A stretch of 64,000 nt of DNA from Acidicapsa acidisoli (GCF_025685625.1 NZ_JAGSYI010000004.1:248001-312000), one strand, 5' to 3'; counted from the first letter of the stretch, positions 27,794 to 38,450 are shown. A program made the numbers and translations. The notes: generated by a model not told the origin, from the sequence alone.

Positions 27794-28501
27794 ATGACTA
27801 AAGCTGTAAGCTTCACCCCACTTGATAACCCTATATGGCTTTCCCTCATCTCCCCTCACGCTGGATTCGCCAGGGGCCTCGGGATGGCGCGGAGGTTTGA
27901 TCCCGCGATTGGCCCGCTTTCCGGCATGAAAGATCAAAGCCCTGAGGCTTACGGCGCGCTGGCTGAGTTATTTCAGCCGGACGAGTTTGCTGTGCTCTTT
28001 CTTGACTCCGCGCCGGAGTTGCCGCCGGGATGGCGGATGCACTTACATCTACTGCTAGACCAGATGGTGTGCGAAGGGCGTCCTAAAGTGCCCGAGAGCC
28101 CTTTTTTCATAGAGAAGCTCAGCGCTGACGATGCGCTGGAGATGCTTGAGCTGGCGACGTTGACGGAGCCGGGGCCATTCCGGCAGCGGACCTGGGAGTT
28201 GGGGGGATTTCAGGGTATTCGTGAGGATGGGCGGCTTGCCGCGATGGCAGGACGACGGCTCGCGCTCCCTGGATTCGTCGAGGTCAGCGCGGTTTGCACC
28301 CACCCGGATTTTCGAGGACGGGGTTACGCCGCCGCGCTGGTGGCCTCGGTCGCCGGGGCGATTTATGACGAGGGCGATATGCCGATCCTTCATGTTTTGC
28401 CGACGAACACCGGCGCCATTCGCGTTTACGAGTCGGTTGGATTTACGCGACGGCGGACGTTCGATCTCGCCGTGGTCTTGCCTCCAGCAAAAGAGGATTA
28501 A
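27794..28501 (+). CDS. GNAT-family N-acetyltransferase
   Basis: 235 residues. The C-terminal half (about 105-235) is a GCN5-related acetyltransferase fold: the acetyl-CoA loop lies in SAVCTHPDFRGRGYAAALVA (R-G-x-G-Y-A pattern), followed by ILHVLPTNTGAIRVYESVGF, the usual last strand and helix. The N-terminal 100 residues are not a recognised domain and probably position the substrate. It resembles FR47-type acetyltransferases; the acceptor is unknown. It is divergent from the sigma factor gene and is followed directly by a toxin-gene remnant. Confidence 0.85.
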   Translation: MTKAVSFTPLDNPIWLSLISPHAGFARGLGMARRFDPAIGPLSGMKDQSPEAYGALAELFQPDEFAVLFLDSAPELPPGWRMHLHLLLDQMVCEGRPKVPESPFFIEKLSADDALEMLELATLTEPGPFRQRTWELGGFQGIREDGRLAAMAGRRLALPGFVEVSAVCTHPDFRGRGYAAALVASVAGAIYDEGDMPILHVLPTNTGAIRVYESVGFTRRRTFDLAVVLPPAKED

Positions 28502-28502
28502 G

Positions 28503-28628
28503 GTAATAGACAAGGCCAAGAGCCCCAAACATGACGTGCTGCTCAACCCTGGCCATCCGAAGTTTTCACGGATCGTCCATACGCCGCCGGAACCGGTGAT
28601 TTGGGATGAAGGACTTTTCCGCAAGTGA
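28503..28628 (+). pseudogene. Remnant of a RES-domain toxin gene (C-terminal tail only)
   Basis: The frame ending at TGA 28626-28628 reads VLLNPGHPKFSRIVHTPPEP and then a WDEGLF ending, which closely resembles the C-terminal tail of RES-domain NAD-degrading toxins (pattern xLLNPxHPxFxxI...PEPFxxDxRLF). The tail merges upstream with the acetyltransferase gene in another frame, so the catalytic N-terminal part is missing, and no antitoxin is seen. It looks like a deletion remnant next to a tRNA gene. The similarity is from memory of the family and the fragment is short. Confidence 0.5.
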
Positions 28629-28667
28629 GAAGTGCTTTCGTACCTTTCGCCAGTCCTGCGCCTTTGG

Positions 28668-28673
28668 TATACT
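28668..28673 (+). promoter_or_regulatory. Probable -10 box of the tRNA-Leu promoter
   Basis: TATACT lies 19 bases before the mature tRNA 5' end, a normal distance for a tRNA transcript with a short leader. No good -35 box is evident. Confidence 0.45.
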
Positions 28674-28691
28674 TCGGAAGTTGCCCCTCGT

Positions 28692-28776
28692 GCGGAGGTG
28701 GCGAAATTGGCAGACGCACAAGCTTGAGGTGCTTGCGCCGCAAGGCATAGGGGTTCAAGTCCCCTCCTCCGCACCA
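28692..28776 (+). tRNA. tRNA-Leu (anticodon GAG)
   Basis: A complete class II tRNA. Acceptor arms GCGGAGG and CCTCCGC pair fully; the D-arm is GCGA-loop-GACGC-like; the anticodon stem is CAAGC/GCTTG with loop TTGAGGT, giving anticodon GAG for CTC/CTT leucine codons. The long variable arm CGCCGCAAGGCAT is expected for leucine, and the T-arm AGGGG-TTCAAGT-CCCCT is intact. The terminal CCA is encoded. Confidence 0.97.
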
Positions 28777-28857
28777 AATTTTCTCCCGTTGTGGGCACCC
28801 GAAATGCGGCTTTGAGCGGGTAGCTTATCGAACGAGGCCAAGGAAAGCAGTAACAGA

Positions 28858-29175
28858 ATGCAATTTTTGCTTTACGCAGTCATCGTGATTCACATTATCG
28901 TGTCGTTCTTTCTGATCGGGGTGGTATTGCTGCAGCAGGGCAAGAGCGCCGACCTGGCAGGAACTTTTGGCGGTCAAGGCTCGCAGACGGCCTTTGGCCC
29001 GCGCGCGGCAGCCAATATTCTCACCAAGCTGACTGGCTGGGCGGCGGCTGTGTTCATGATTACGTCGCTCTCTCTGACGATCCTGTACCTGCGGTCTTCT
29101 GGTTCGAGCAGTTCCGTGTTTTCGGGAATGAAAGGCAGCGCTCCCGTTTCCGCGCCAGCCAAGCCGGGTAAGTAG
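28858..29175 (+). CDS. secG: Protein translocase subunit SecG
   Basis: Small inner-membrane subunit that assists SecYEG protein export. 105 residues with two transmembrane helices (about 1-24 and 58-78). The first helix MQFLLYAVIVIHIIVSFFLI leads into the family motif GVVLLQQGKSADLAGTFGG, and SQTAFGPRAA precedes the second helix; the C-terminal tail is Ser/Pro/Ala-rich. It lies directly after tRNA-Leu, a common arrangement, and is followed by a strong terminator. Confidence 0.95.
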   Translation: MQFLLYAVIVIHIIVSFFLIGVVLLQQGKSADLAGTFGGQGSQTAFGPRAAANILTKLTGWAAAVFMITSLSLTILYLRSSGSSSSVFSGMKGSAPVSAPAKPGK

Positions 29176-29200
29176 AAGATACATCGCGAGTTTGAGAACA

Positions 29201-29228
29201 AAAGGCAGACCGGTTGGTCTGCCTTTTT
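29201..29228 (+). terminator. Rho-independent terminator after secG
   Basis: Perfect 11-bp stem AAAGGCAGACC/GGTCTGCCTTT with loop GGTT and a run of five T at the 3' side. Confidence 0.92.
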
Positions 29229-29278
29229 CGCGTCCGGAAAAACCCTCCGACAGGCATTCCCTGCCCTACAATCTCTCC

Positions 29279-29920
29279 ATGAGCGCTGAAAAGCCTATTA
29301 TCGAAACCTTTCCCGTAGGTCCGCTGGAATGCAACTGTACGATTTTGGGTGACCCGAACACTCGCGAAGCAATCGTGATAGACCCCGGCGAAGATATCGC
29401 TCGCATTCATAAAAGGCTGGCCGATCTCGGACTGAAGCTGACGCAGATTCTCATCACGCACGCACATATCGACCATATTGGAGGCGCGCTTCGCCTGAAG
29501 CGGCTTACCGGTGCGCCGATTCTGATGAACGAGAGCGACCTGCCGCTCTTGAAAATCATGGAACAGCAAGCTGGATGGCTGGGAGTTGAGACGCCGGAAA
29601 CGGAATCGCCCGACGGCAATCTTAAGGATGGACAAAAAGTAGGACTCCAGGATCTTGCTGCGCAGGTCCTGCATACGCCGGGTCACACTCGGGGCAGCGT
29701 TTGCCTGTATTTCAAACGGATCGACCTGCTGATTGCGGGAGACACGCTTTTTGCGGGAAGCATTGGGCGGACAGATCTGCCGGGAGGCGATTCGAAGCAG
29801 ATTCTCACTTCGATTCACAGCCGTCTGATGGTGCTGCCTGAGGATACGACCGTTCTGCCAGGCCATGGTCCGGTTACGACCATTGGCAAAGAGAAGGAAC
29901 GAAATCCCTTCCTGATCTGA
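29279..29920 (+). CDS. Metallo-beta-lactamase-fold hydrolase (glyoxalase II-like)
   Basis: 213 residues starting at the ATG 29279. The metal-binding signature ITHAHIDHIGG (THxHxDH) is intact; further ligands lie in LHTPGHTRGSVCLY, IAGDTLFAGSIGRTDLPGG and LPGHGPVTTIGKEK. This pattern fits the YcbL-like branch of glyoxalase II proteins, which cleave thioesters such as S-lactoylglutathione, and may also match other thioesterases. The protein is cytosolic, with no signal peptide. It stands alone behind the secG terminator. Confidence 0.88.
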   Translation: MSAEKPIIETFPVGPLECNCTILGDPNTREAIVIDPGEDIARIHKRLADLGLKLTQILITHAHIDHIGGALRLKRLTGAPILMNESDLPLLKIMEQQAGWLGVETPETESPDGNLKDGQKVGLQDLAAQVLHTPGHTRGSVCLYFKRIDLLIAGDTLFAGSIGRTDLPGGDSKQILTSIHSRLMVLPEDTTVLPGHGPVTTIGKEKERNPFLI

Positions 29921-29952
29921 GCTTGATTTTGGTCTGAGTCGGATCTCTCCTG

Positions 29953-30087
29953 CTAAGTGGCACTTAACAGGAGGGCGAAAATCAGCGCCACCGAAAATCC
30001 CAACACGAGGACGGCGCGGCGGATCAATCTTGCGGACAGATAGCTGTACTCCGTGGCCGTTAGTACGCGGCTCGATGGATAGTTCAT
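29953..30087 (-). CDS. Small single-span membrane protein, 44 residues
   Basis: Starts MNYPSSRVLTATEYSYLSAR and continues into one hydrophobic helix (LVLGFSVALIFALLL) followed directly by the stop. Basic residues before the helix suggest the C-terminus faces outwards. AGGAG lies 14 bases before the ATG, inside the left arm of a long inverted repeat. I do not recognise the family. The coherent soluble-then-membrane pattern supports a real gene. Confidence 0.5.
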   Translation of the reverse strand: MNYPSSRVLTATEYSYLSARLIRRAVLVLGFSVALIFALLLSAT

Positions 30088-30096
30088 GGGATAAAT

Positions 30097-30172
30097 GGAT
30101 TCTCCTGGGCAGGATGACCGCAAATGCGCCGGTTACCGGCTATATTGATACGCGCAAAGCCCAGGAGAATCC
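30097..30172. repeat. Nested inverted repeat between two divergent small frames
   Basis: Outer arms GGATTCTCCTGGGC (30097-30110) and GCCCAGGAGAATCC (30159-30172) are perfect 14-bp complements 48 bp apart. The inner palindrome GCCGGTTACCGGC (30128-30140) has nearly the same symmetry axis (30134 against 30134.5). Each outer arm contains AGGAG facing outwards, ahead of an ATG on its own strand (30087 minus, 30178 plus). It could form a cruciform or a structured RNA. Confidence 0.7.
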
Positions 30173-30190
30173 CTTCATGACGAAATGGGG

Positions 30191-30218
30191 GCGGCGGAGC
30201 GTGAGATTGCGCCGCCGC
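30191..30218 (-). terminator. Stem-loop after the M28 peptidase gene
   Basis: GCGGCGG and CCGCCGC arms with a 14-base loop, directly after the peptidase stop on the minus strand. There is no clear T-run, so intrinsic termination is uncertain. Confidence 0.4.
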
Positions 30219-30227
30219 ATTTTGGGG

Positions 30228-32615
<2,388 letters not shown>

Positions 32616-33163
32616 CGAGTCTCCAGGAATACAGATTTTTTGCGTTCGAACACCGCGCCGGAAGATCGGGCAAGAGGGTGCGAGTCAGGCTGGTTTTCCG
32701 GTTAAGGCACAGTATATCCGCGTCCGGCTGGAATATTGAGACTCCCGACAGTCTTAGTGAAGCTGCCTTAGATGCCAGATCGAACCATCCAGAAAAGAAT
32801 TTCCGAGATTCTTGGTTTTCGATGAAACGAATTACCGTGTACATCCACTATGTCTGGTGTGCAGATATCTGCATTGAACGCTCTCCCCCAGAGCAGGCGG
32901 GGTCCGCAAAGCGGCGGGCTCCGTCTGAGCCTCAGGTCGACTGGACGAGAGCACCTTGGTCCAACATTGCCTGAAGGAGAAATTGTGACGCACTTTGGTC
33001 TAAAGCGAAGCGATTCGAGATTGAATGGAACGACTCGGCAGAGCACGCGACTGTTCCGGCGGATGCGATGAGCCGCGAGCTGCATCGGGACATAGCTGCC
33101 ACATCGCGTCCAGAGTTGCGGCGACGCGCGCACCCTACTAATTGCGAGCGCGACAACCGGCCC
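32616..33163. other. Intergenic region before the sigma factor cluster, no gene recognised
   Basis: About 550 bp between the divergent peptidase and ECF sigma genes. I see no recognisable protein. A 28-codon GTG frame (32985-33071) has a strong AAGGAG site five bases upstream and its TGA overlaps an ATG (33068) in frame with the sigma factor, so a translated leader or a longer sigma N-terminus cannot be excluded; the implied extension is arginine-rich and unlike the family. Confidence 0.5.
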
Positions 33164-33826
33164 ATGCCAACTACTGCGCGACCCGCGCCAATGCTATACT
33201 TGCGGCCTGACCAGTATGCGGAGCAAGTCTTGCAATTCTCTTCCTTCGATGCCACTTACATCGACAGTTTATGCGCGGGAGACCGGCCGACAGAGGAGCA
33301 TTTTGTCGGCTACTTTACCGCGCTCCTGCAACTGAAACTGCGTTCTCGGTTGCACTCACCGCAGGCGGTCGAAGATGTGCGCCAGGAAACCTTTGCGCGG
33401 GTTCTGAAAGCTTTGCGCAATCCCGGTACGTTACGGCAACCGGAGCGGCTTGGCGCTTTTGTCAATACGGTTTGCAATAACGTTCTCTTTGAGCATTACC
33501 GCGCGTCATCACGCAGCCAGTCACTCGATGAAGAAGGCCAGCCGGAGCCTGCCGCGAGCGGGGCCGACGCACTGGACATCGCAGCGGACAAACAGATGAA
33601 AGTAAAGGTTCGGGAGATTCTGCTGAAGATGCCGCAGCGCGACCGGCGGCTGCTGAAGGCCGTCTTTCTGGATGAGCGCGACCGCGACGATGTTTGCCGT
33701 GAATTTGGCGTGGATCGGGAGTATCTGCGGGTGCTCCTGCATCGAGCCAAGCAGGAATTCAAAGTGGAATATGTGAAACGGATGGGCAATCAAGGGCCGT
33801 CGGAAATGAGCATGTGGACAAAGTGA
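33164..33826 (+). CDS. ECF-type sigma-70 factor
   Basis: About 220 residues. Region 2 is LRSRLHSPQAVEDVRQETFA with RVLKALRN after it (the DxxQExF core of ECF sigmas), and region 4 is LLKMPQRDRRLLKAVFLDER followed by DVCREFGVDREYLRVLLHRA, a complete helix-turn-helix. The N-terminal stretch before TEEHFVGYFTALLQLKL is typical of acidobacterial ECF factors. The start is uncertain: ATG 33164, ATG 33191 or ATG 33068 are all in frame and none has a clear site. It is followed 83 bp later by a gene for a zinc-finger anti-sigma protein, the normal partner, and then by the unknown and CHAT genes. Confidence 0.85.
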   Translation: MPTTARPAPMLYLRPDQYAEQVLQFSSFDATYIDSLCAGDRPTEEHFVGYFTALLQLKLRSRLHSPQAVEDVRQETFARVLKALRNPGTLRQPERLGAFVNTVCNNVLFEHYRASSRSQSLDEEGQPEPAASGADALDIAADKQMKVKVREILLKMPQRDRRLLKAVFLDERDRDDVCREFGVDREYLRVLLHRAKQEFKVEYVKRMGNQGPSEMSMWTK

Positions 33827-33909
33827 ATCGATTCAGTGAAACGATCGATGGGTGTCGAACACCATTTCAATGAACCGCAAAGAGCGGGTATTACATTACG
33901 AGGATTGAG

Positions 33910-34650
33910 ATGATGACACAAATGAATCATAGCGAAGCTTTAGAACAAATGGCGGCGGAAAGGTATTTGCTTGGCGAGCTGCCGCCGGATATGCGCGACG
34001 CATTTGAGGAGCACTTCTTCGACTGTCCTGAGTGCGCTCTCGAAGTACGCGCAGGAGCTGCTTTTGTCGACGAGGCGAAGGTTCAGTTGCCGGAACTCAC
34101 CGCATTGCCGGAACCTACGCCGTCGCAGGGATCAGATGCGCCGGTTAAGAAGCGAACCAGGTTCACGTGGCTGGCGTGGTGGCGTCCATTGTTTGCCACG
34201 CCTGCTTTTGCGGCGCCTGTCTTTGCCACGCTGCTGCTGGTGATTGGTTATCAGAACTTAGTCACTTACCCCGCGCTGCGAACTGAAGCATCGGAACCGA
34301 GGCTGCTGTCTTCGGTGGCGCTGCACGCGGCAACGCGCAGCGGAGAGCCCACGGTGATCGAAGCGGATCGTACGCAGGCTGTGGAGCTCCGCGTGGAGCT
34401 GCCCGAGCATGCGATCTATGCTTCTTATGCAGTTGACTTATACGATCCGCAGGGTAAACTTGCGTGGACGCACAATTTATCCGGGTCTGCGACCGGAGCT
34501 CTGGATGATACGCTGTCGCTGATGATTCCGGGAGCGGGGCTGAAACAGGGCTCTTATGTGCTTGCTATCTCCGGCGCGACTTCGGGAGATCCCAAAGGAC
34601 CGCGTACCGAGATTGAGCGGCAGGTCTTCAGTATTCACTTCAACAACTAG
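33910..34650 (+). CDS. Membrane anti-sigma factor with zinc-finger (ZAS-like) N-terminus
   Basis: 246 residues. The N-terminal cytoplasmic part has the anti-sigma zinc-finger pattern in EEHFFDCPEC (His35, Cys39, Cys42), which usually holds the partner sigma factor. One transmembrane helix lies at about 90-112 (LFATPAFAAPVFATLLLVIG), and the outer 130 residues form a beta-rich domain (AVELRVELPEHAIYASYAVD, LKQGSYVLAISG) that could sense an envelope signal. GAGGATTGAG precedes the ATG. Its place right after the ECF sigma gene supports a sigma/anti-sigma pair; the partner assignment is inference. Confidence 0.85.
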   Translation: MMTQMNHSEALEQMAAERYLLGELPPDMRDAFEEHFFDCPECALEVRAGAAFVDEAKVQLPELTALPEPTPSQGSDAPVKKRTRFTWLAWWRPLFATPAFAAPVFATLLLVIGYQNLVTYPALRTEASEPRLLSSVALHAATRSGEPTVIEADRTQAVELRVELPEHAIYASYAVDLYDPQGKLAWTHNLSGSATGALDDTLSLMIPGAGLKQGSYVLAISGATSGDPKGPRTEIERQVFSIHFNN

Positions 34651-34682
34651 ACGGAAGTGCCTTACGAGAAAGCGAGAACGGC

Positions 34683-35561
34683 ATGGACAAGCACGGGCAT
34701 GATTACGACGCTGAAGCGACAGCGCTGTTCGGCGAGTTTCAGTCGCCGTTGCAGCAGAAGATCACACCCCAGCTCTTCGTGAAACTTCCCATGGATGGCG
34801 GATACCTCAACCAGCGAAGTTGTGGATACCGGGTGGAGTCTGTTCTTTCGTTTGAGTCGGCGTATACCCAGATCGGGGGCAATCCTGAAGAGATGGAAGA
34901 AAAGAAGGAACCCGGGTCGAACACCCTGGTGACCGCGGTAGTTGAAGGACTGAATGTACTGGACGTGGTGACGGCGGACAAGGTGGTAGCGCAGATTTCC
35001 ACGAAACATCCGAAGCGTGAGGATGGCTACATCCCGAAGATTAATTTTGTGGGGACTCGGTTTGAGAATCTTCGCATCGCGGGGCGAAAGATCGAACCGA
35101 AGCTGAATCTCGACCTCTTCGAGGAGAAGCCTCCAAACGATGCGCGATACACGCAGAGCCCCAGCTTTAAGAAGGCCGTTTTGGACCAACATGCGACCAT
35201 CCAGCAACGGCACACTGGATTTGAGAACCTCATCGAAGGATTTCTGGGTCGCTTCAATCTTGTTCCGGAGAGCTTCCGGGAGATGCCCCCCGATGAAGAA
35301 GTCGTTGAATGCTCACTGGTCAACACGGTCGAGGACTACGACGAGAAACATTGCTTTGGCCACGTGATTCGGGTTCCGCATTTCGGCACGATCTATCTGG
35401 CGACTTTGAAGCTGACGCACAGCAAGTGCGAGGTGAAAGGTGGCTATGGAACGAAAACGCTGCTTGAGTTGACGATGCTCGATATACAGATGGGCTGTGC
35501 TGCGACGGGACACGTCTCCGCCTCGGTAGGCAAGACGAATGGGATGCCCTCCGTTGGTTAG
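34683..35561 (+). CDS. Conserved-looking hypothetical protein in the CHAT cluster
   Basis: A 292-residue soluble protein that I do not recognise. It has no signal peptide, membrane helix or known enzyme motif. It is built of mixed charged beta and helix segments (QKITPQLFVKLPMDGGYLNQ, EKHCFGHVIRVPHFGTIYLA, YGTKTLLELTMLDIQMGCAA) and looks well folded. It starts 32 bp after the anti-sigma gene and ends about 120 bp before the TPR-CHAT gene on the same strand, so it belongs to the same cluster. It may be a substrate or partner of the CHAT protease, but nothing in the sequence proves that. Confidence 0.7.
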   Translation: MDKHGHDYDAEATALFGEFQSPLQQKITPQLFVKLPMDGGYLNQRSCGYRVESVLSFESAYTQIGGNPEEMEEKKEPGSNTLVTAVVEGLNVLDVVTADKVVAQISTKHPKREDGYIPKINFVGTRFENLRIAGRKIEPKLNLDLFEEKPPNDARYTQSPSFKKAVLDQHATIQQRHTGFENLIEGFLGRFNLVPESFREMPPDEEVVECSLVNTVEDYDEKHCFGHVIRVPHFGTIYLATLKLTHSKCEVKGGYGTKTLLELTMLDIQMGCAATGHVSASVGKTNGMPSVG

Positions 35562-35679
35562 AGCAAACGATGGTCTAAATTCTTGCTCGACGGCGGACCT
35601 GCAACAACTGGTTTGCATATTCTAAGCTGATTCTGTCAGTTAATCTTCTTGTTCCCCAGATGAGCTGAGAGTGGGTGCA

Positions 35680-38244
35680 ATGACTTGGTTCAGCGGCGCA
35701 AGGAACAGCCACCGGGTCCCGAGTTACCAATATGCATGGGCATTTCCATTGCTGCTATTGGTTACCCTCCAGGATACTCGCCCTTTTGCGGCGCACACTG
35801 AGTACGATCATGCTCACCAGTTGTTGTTGCACGGCTATCTCGAAAAAAGCCAGTTGGAGGCTGCGCAAGGATACAGAAGGTTTCTTAGTTCAGATCCCGA
35901 AATCGCCTCGAAATTTCAATTGCTGGAGGCTCGGGCAATGGTCAATCGCGGCATGAATGAAGATGCTTTGCGACTCCTCTCTGTGCAACCTTCCCTCATC
36001 GACACTCAGGAGGGAGTAGTCGAGAAGCTGACGCTGGAAGGAGTAGCATTCACATATTTGCATCAATTTGATATAGCAAACCAAAGACTTACAGAGGCCC
36101 AAAATCTTTGCGGAGTGGCATACAGTGCCGCATGTGATGGAATACCATTGCGGCGCGGAATTTTAGCCAGTTGGCGGGGACACTTAGGCGAGGCGCGTCA
36201 GTCATACCTCGAAGGTCTCTCGATTTCCCAGAAGCATCGGGATCGGTGGCTGGAAATTACTGCCCTCTTGAATCTCGGGTTCGCATCCATTCAAGAGGAA
36301 CAATTTGACGAAGCGGTGGACTGGTTAATGCCTGCTTATCAGGCTTCCGCAGCAATTGGTGCTGCAGACCAGGAACAAATCGCCTCGGGAAACCTCGGGT
36401 GGGCCTACCTCGGGCTAGGGGACTCCGAGAGAGCGCTAGGGAAATTTCTGGAAGCAGAAAAACGAGCGATAGATCTTGGTGACTTGCGCTCCCAACTCAC
36501 GTGGCTCAAGTCTACCGCTTATGTCTATCGAGATTACGGTAATCTGGCGCAAGCTAAAGATACAATTCGCACGGCTCTTGTGCTTGCTACGAAAATGAAC
36601 AGCAAGGCAGATATCATTGACACTCTCGAGGACCTCTCCGATGTCTCAGTGGAGGTTGGCGACCTGACTGCGGCGAGTGTATATATTGATCGCGTAGCTC
36701 CTATGGTTCATGCGAGTGGTAACAGTCTCGACATTTCTTATGTCAGTCTCGCCCAAGGAAAGCTTGCTGCCGCGCGCCGTGAGGATGCGCATGCTGAGGC
36801 ACTGTTCCGTGCGGTAGAACGCGACCCTGCAAGCCAGGTATCGATGCGATTTGGCGCCGAACATGAATTAGCCAGACTTTTTGAAGTTGAGGGCAGGCCT
36901 GATGCCGCGCAAGATATGTACAAGACTGCGCTCCTTACATTTGAAGGCGCGCGGGATCAATTAAAAAACGATGACTCCAAGTTGCCGTTTATCGCGAACG
37001 CTACGCGCATCTATGACGATTACATTCATTTCCTGGTGACGCAGGGCAAAACAGAAGAAGCTCTGGTTACTGCGGATCAAAGCCGTGCGCGGACGCTGGC
37101 GCAGGGGTTGGGATTGACAACGAACCAGCGGGCTTTCACGCCTGCTTCGCTCTCTCCGCGCGGCGTCGCGGCTAAAGCAGGTGCGACACTGCTGTTCTAC
37201 TGGCTGGGCGAGAAGCAGTCTTACCTTTGGGCGATTACTCCGGAGAAGACGACACTCCTCACGCTTCCCGCGCAAAAGGACATCGCTCCTCTGGTCGAAC
37301 ACTATCGCAAGACGCTGCTGGGCGTGGAAGATCCATTGGAATCGGGCAATGCGACGGGGCAAAAACTGTACACGATGCTTGTCGCCCCGGCTGCGAGCCT
37401 GATTCGTCCCGGTATACCGGTCATGATTCTGGCCGATGGGCCGCTGAGCGAGCTTAATTTTGAGACGCTCATCGTTCCAGGGAAGATTCCTAGCCAGCAA
37501 CCGCATTATTGGATCGACGACGCAACCGTGATCTCCGCGCCATCGCTCGCGATGCTTGCGGCTGCAAAGCCCGCGCACGCCGGCTCAGGCCGTATTGCAG
37601 GCGATGGGCGCGGGAAGTTGCTGCTGCTTGGAGATGCCGTCTCACCAAGTGAGGAGTTTCCGCAGTTGCCTTTTGCACCGCTGGAGATGAGGGAGATTGA
37701 GAAGCATTTCCCGGCGGGAGACGAAGTCATTGTCAGCCGCGAAGAGGCTACGCCGGACAGGTATGCGGCCAGCGAGCCGCGACAGTTCTCCTACATTCAC
37801 TTTGTCTCTCACGGAGTTGCGAGCCGGACCGATCCGCTGGATTCGGCGATTATCTTGTCGCGTCCCAAAGCGGCAACAAATGGGACAGTGACCGAGGATT
37901 CATTCAAGCTCTACGCGCGGGAGGTAATGCAACACCCAATCGATGCCCGGCTGGTGACGATCTCGGCATGCAATGGCAGCGGTACACGAGCCTATGCAGG
38001 CGAGGGCTTGGTCGGTCTGTCTTGGGCATTCCTGCGCGCCGGGGCTCATAGCGCGATCGGCGGTCTGTGGGAGGTAAGCGATGAATCGACGTCGCATCTG
38101 ATGGGTGCGCTTTACGAAGGCATGGAGGACGGCCAATCGCCAGCCATGGCCCTACGCCAGGCTAAACTGACCTTACTGCATTCGCGAAGCAATTTTCGTA
38201 AGCCCTTCTACTGGGCGCCGTTCGTAATCTATACGAGGATGTGA
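35680..38244 (+). CDS. TPR-CHAT protein (caspase-like peptidase with TPR repeats)
   Basis: A protein of 854 residues. An N-terminal hydrophobic segment (WAFPLLLLVTLQD) suggests a signal peptide or membrane anchor. Residues about 50-450 are a tetratricopeptide array, for instance ALLNLGFASIQEEQFDEAVD. The C-terminal 330 residues are a CHAT domain with the caspase-like dyad His711 in YIHFVSHGVAS and Cys764 in TISACNGSG, followed by the typical GLVGLSWAFLRAGAHSAIGG and ending YWAPFVIYTRM. CHAT peptidases act in bacterial signalling and some defence systems by cutting a partner protein. The start at ATG 35680 is preferred; GTG 35671 is possible. It follows the unknown gene and the sigma/anti-sigma pair on the same strand. 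Confidence 0.9.
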   Translation: MTWFSGARNSHRVPSYQYAWAFPLLLLVTLQDTRPFAAHTEYDHAHQLLLHGYLEKSQLEAAQGYRRFLSSDPEIASKFQLLEARAMVNRGMNEDALRLLSVQPSLIDTQEGVVEKLTLEGVAFTYLHQFDIANQRLTEAQNLCGVAYSAACDGIPLRRGILASWRGHLGEARQSYLEGLSISQKHRDRWLEITALLNLGFASIQEEQFDEAVDWLMPAYQASAAIGAADQEQIASGNLGWAYLGLGDSERALGKFLEAEKRAIDLGDLRSQLTWLKSTAYVYRDYGNLAQAKDTIRTALVLATKMNSKADIIDTLEDLSDVSVEVGDLTAASVYIDRVAPMVHASGNSLDISYVSLAQGKLAAARREDAHAEALFRAVERDPASQVSMRFGAEHELARLFEVEGRPDAAQDMYKTALLTFEGARDQLKNDDSKLPFIANATRIYDDYIHFLVTQGKTEEALVTADQSRARTLAQGLGLTTNQRAFTPASLSPRGVAAKAGATLLFYWLGEKQSYLWAITPEKTTLLTLPAQKDIAPLVEHYRKTLLGVEDPLESGNATGQKLYTMLVAPAASLIRPGIPVMILADGPLSELNFETLIVPGKIPSQQPHYWIDDATVISAPSLAMLAAAKPAHAGSGRIAGDGRGKLLLLGDAVSPSEEFPQLPFAPLEMREIEKHFPAGDEVIVSREEATPDRYAASEPRQFSYIHFVSHGVASRTDPLDSAIILSRPKAATNGTVTEDSFKLYAREVMQHPIDARLVTISACNGSGTRAYAGEGLVGLSWAFLRAGAHSAIGGLWEVSDESTSHLMGALYEGMEDGQSPAMALRQAKLTLLHSRSNFRKPFYWAPFVIYTRM

Positions 38245-38433
38245 AAACATGCGGATGCAGAACAGGCGAAGTGGCCGACGCCTTTTTCCATCCCACAAGG
38301 TGAAAGACTCGGATTAACTCTGATTCACAAATATGCTGATTTGAATAGACTTGTTGGGTCTTCCCGCTGTGTTAGGGTGTTGTGTGAGATCAACTTTTCC
38401 CTGTTCTGAGTATTGATGCAACTTTGAACGGGC

Positions 38434-38450
38434 GATGTTGCGTCAACATC
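38434..38450. promoter_or_regulatory. Perfect palindrome before the RND efflux operon
   Basis: GATGTTG-CGT-CAACATC, a 17-bp dyad with perfect 7-bp arms, 75 bp before the adaptor start. Its form fits an operator for a TetR-like or similar dimeric repressor, but no such regulator gene is adjacent. Confidence 0.5.

Noticed and set aside
28692-28776. Integrated prophage or genomic island at tRNA-Leu
   Set aside because: No integrase, no repeated tRNA 3' end within the window, and the next gene is secG, a common core neighbour of this tRNA.
33068-33163. Longer ECF sigma factor starting at ATG 33068
   Set aside because: The added N-terminus is arginine-rich and unlike the family. The ATGA overlap with a short GTG frame keeps it possible, but I preferred 33164.
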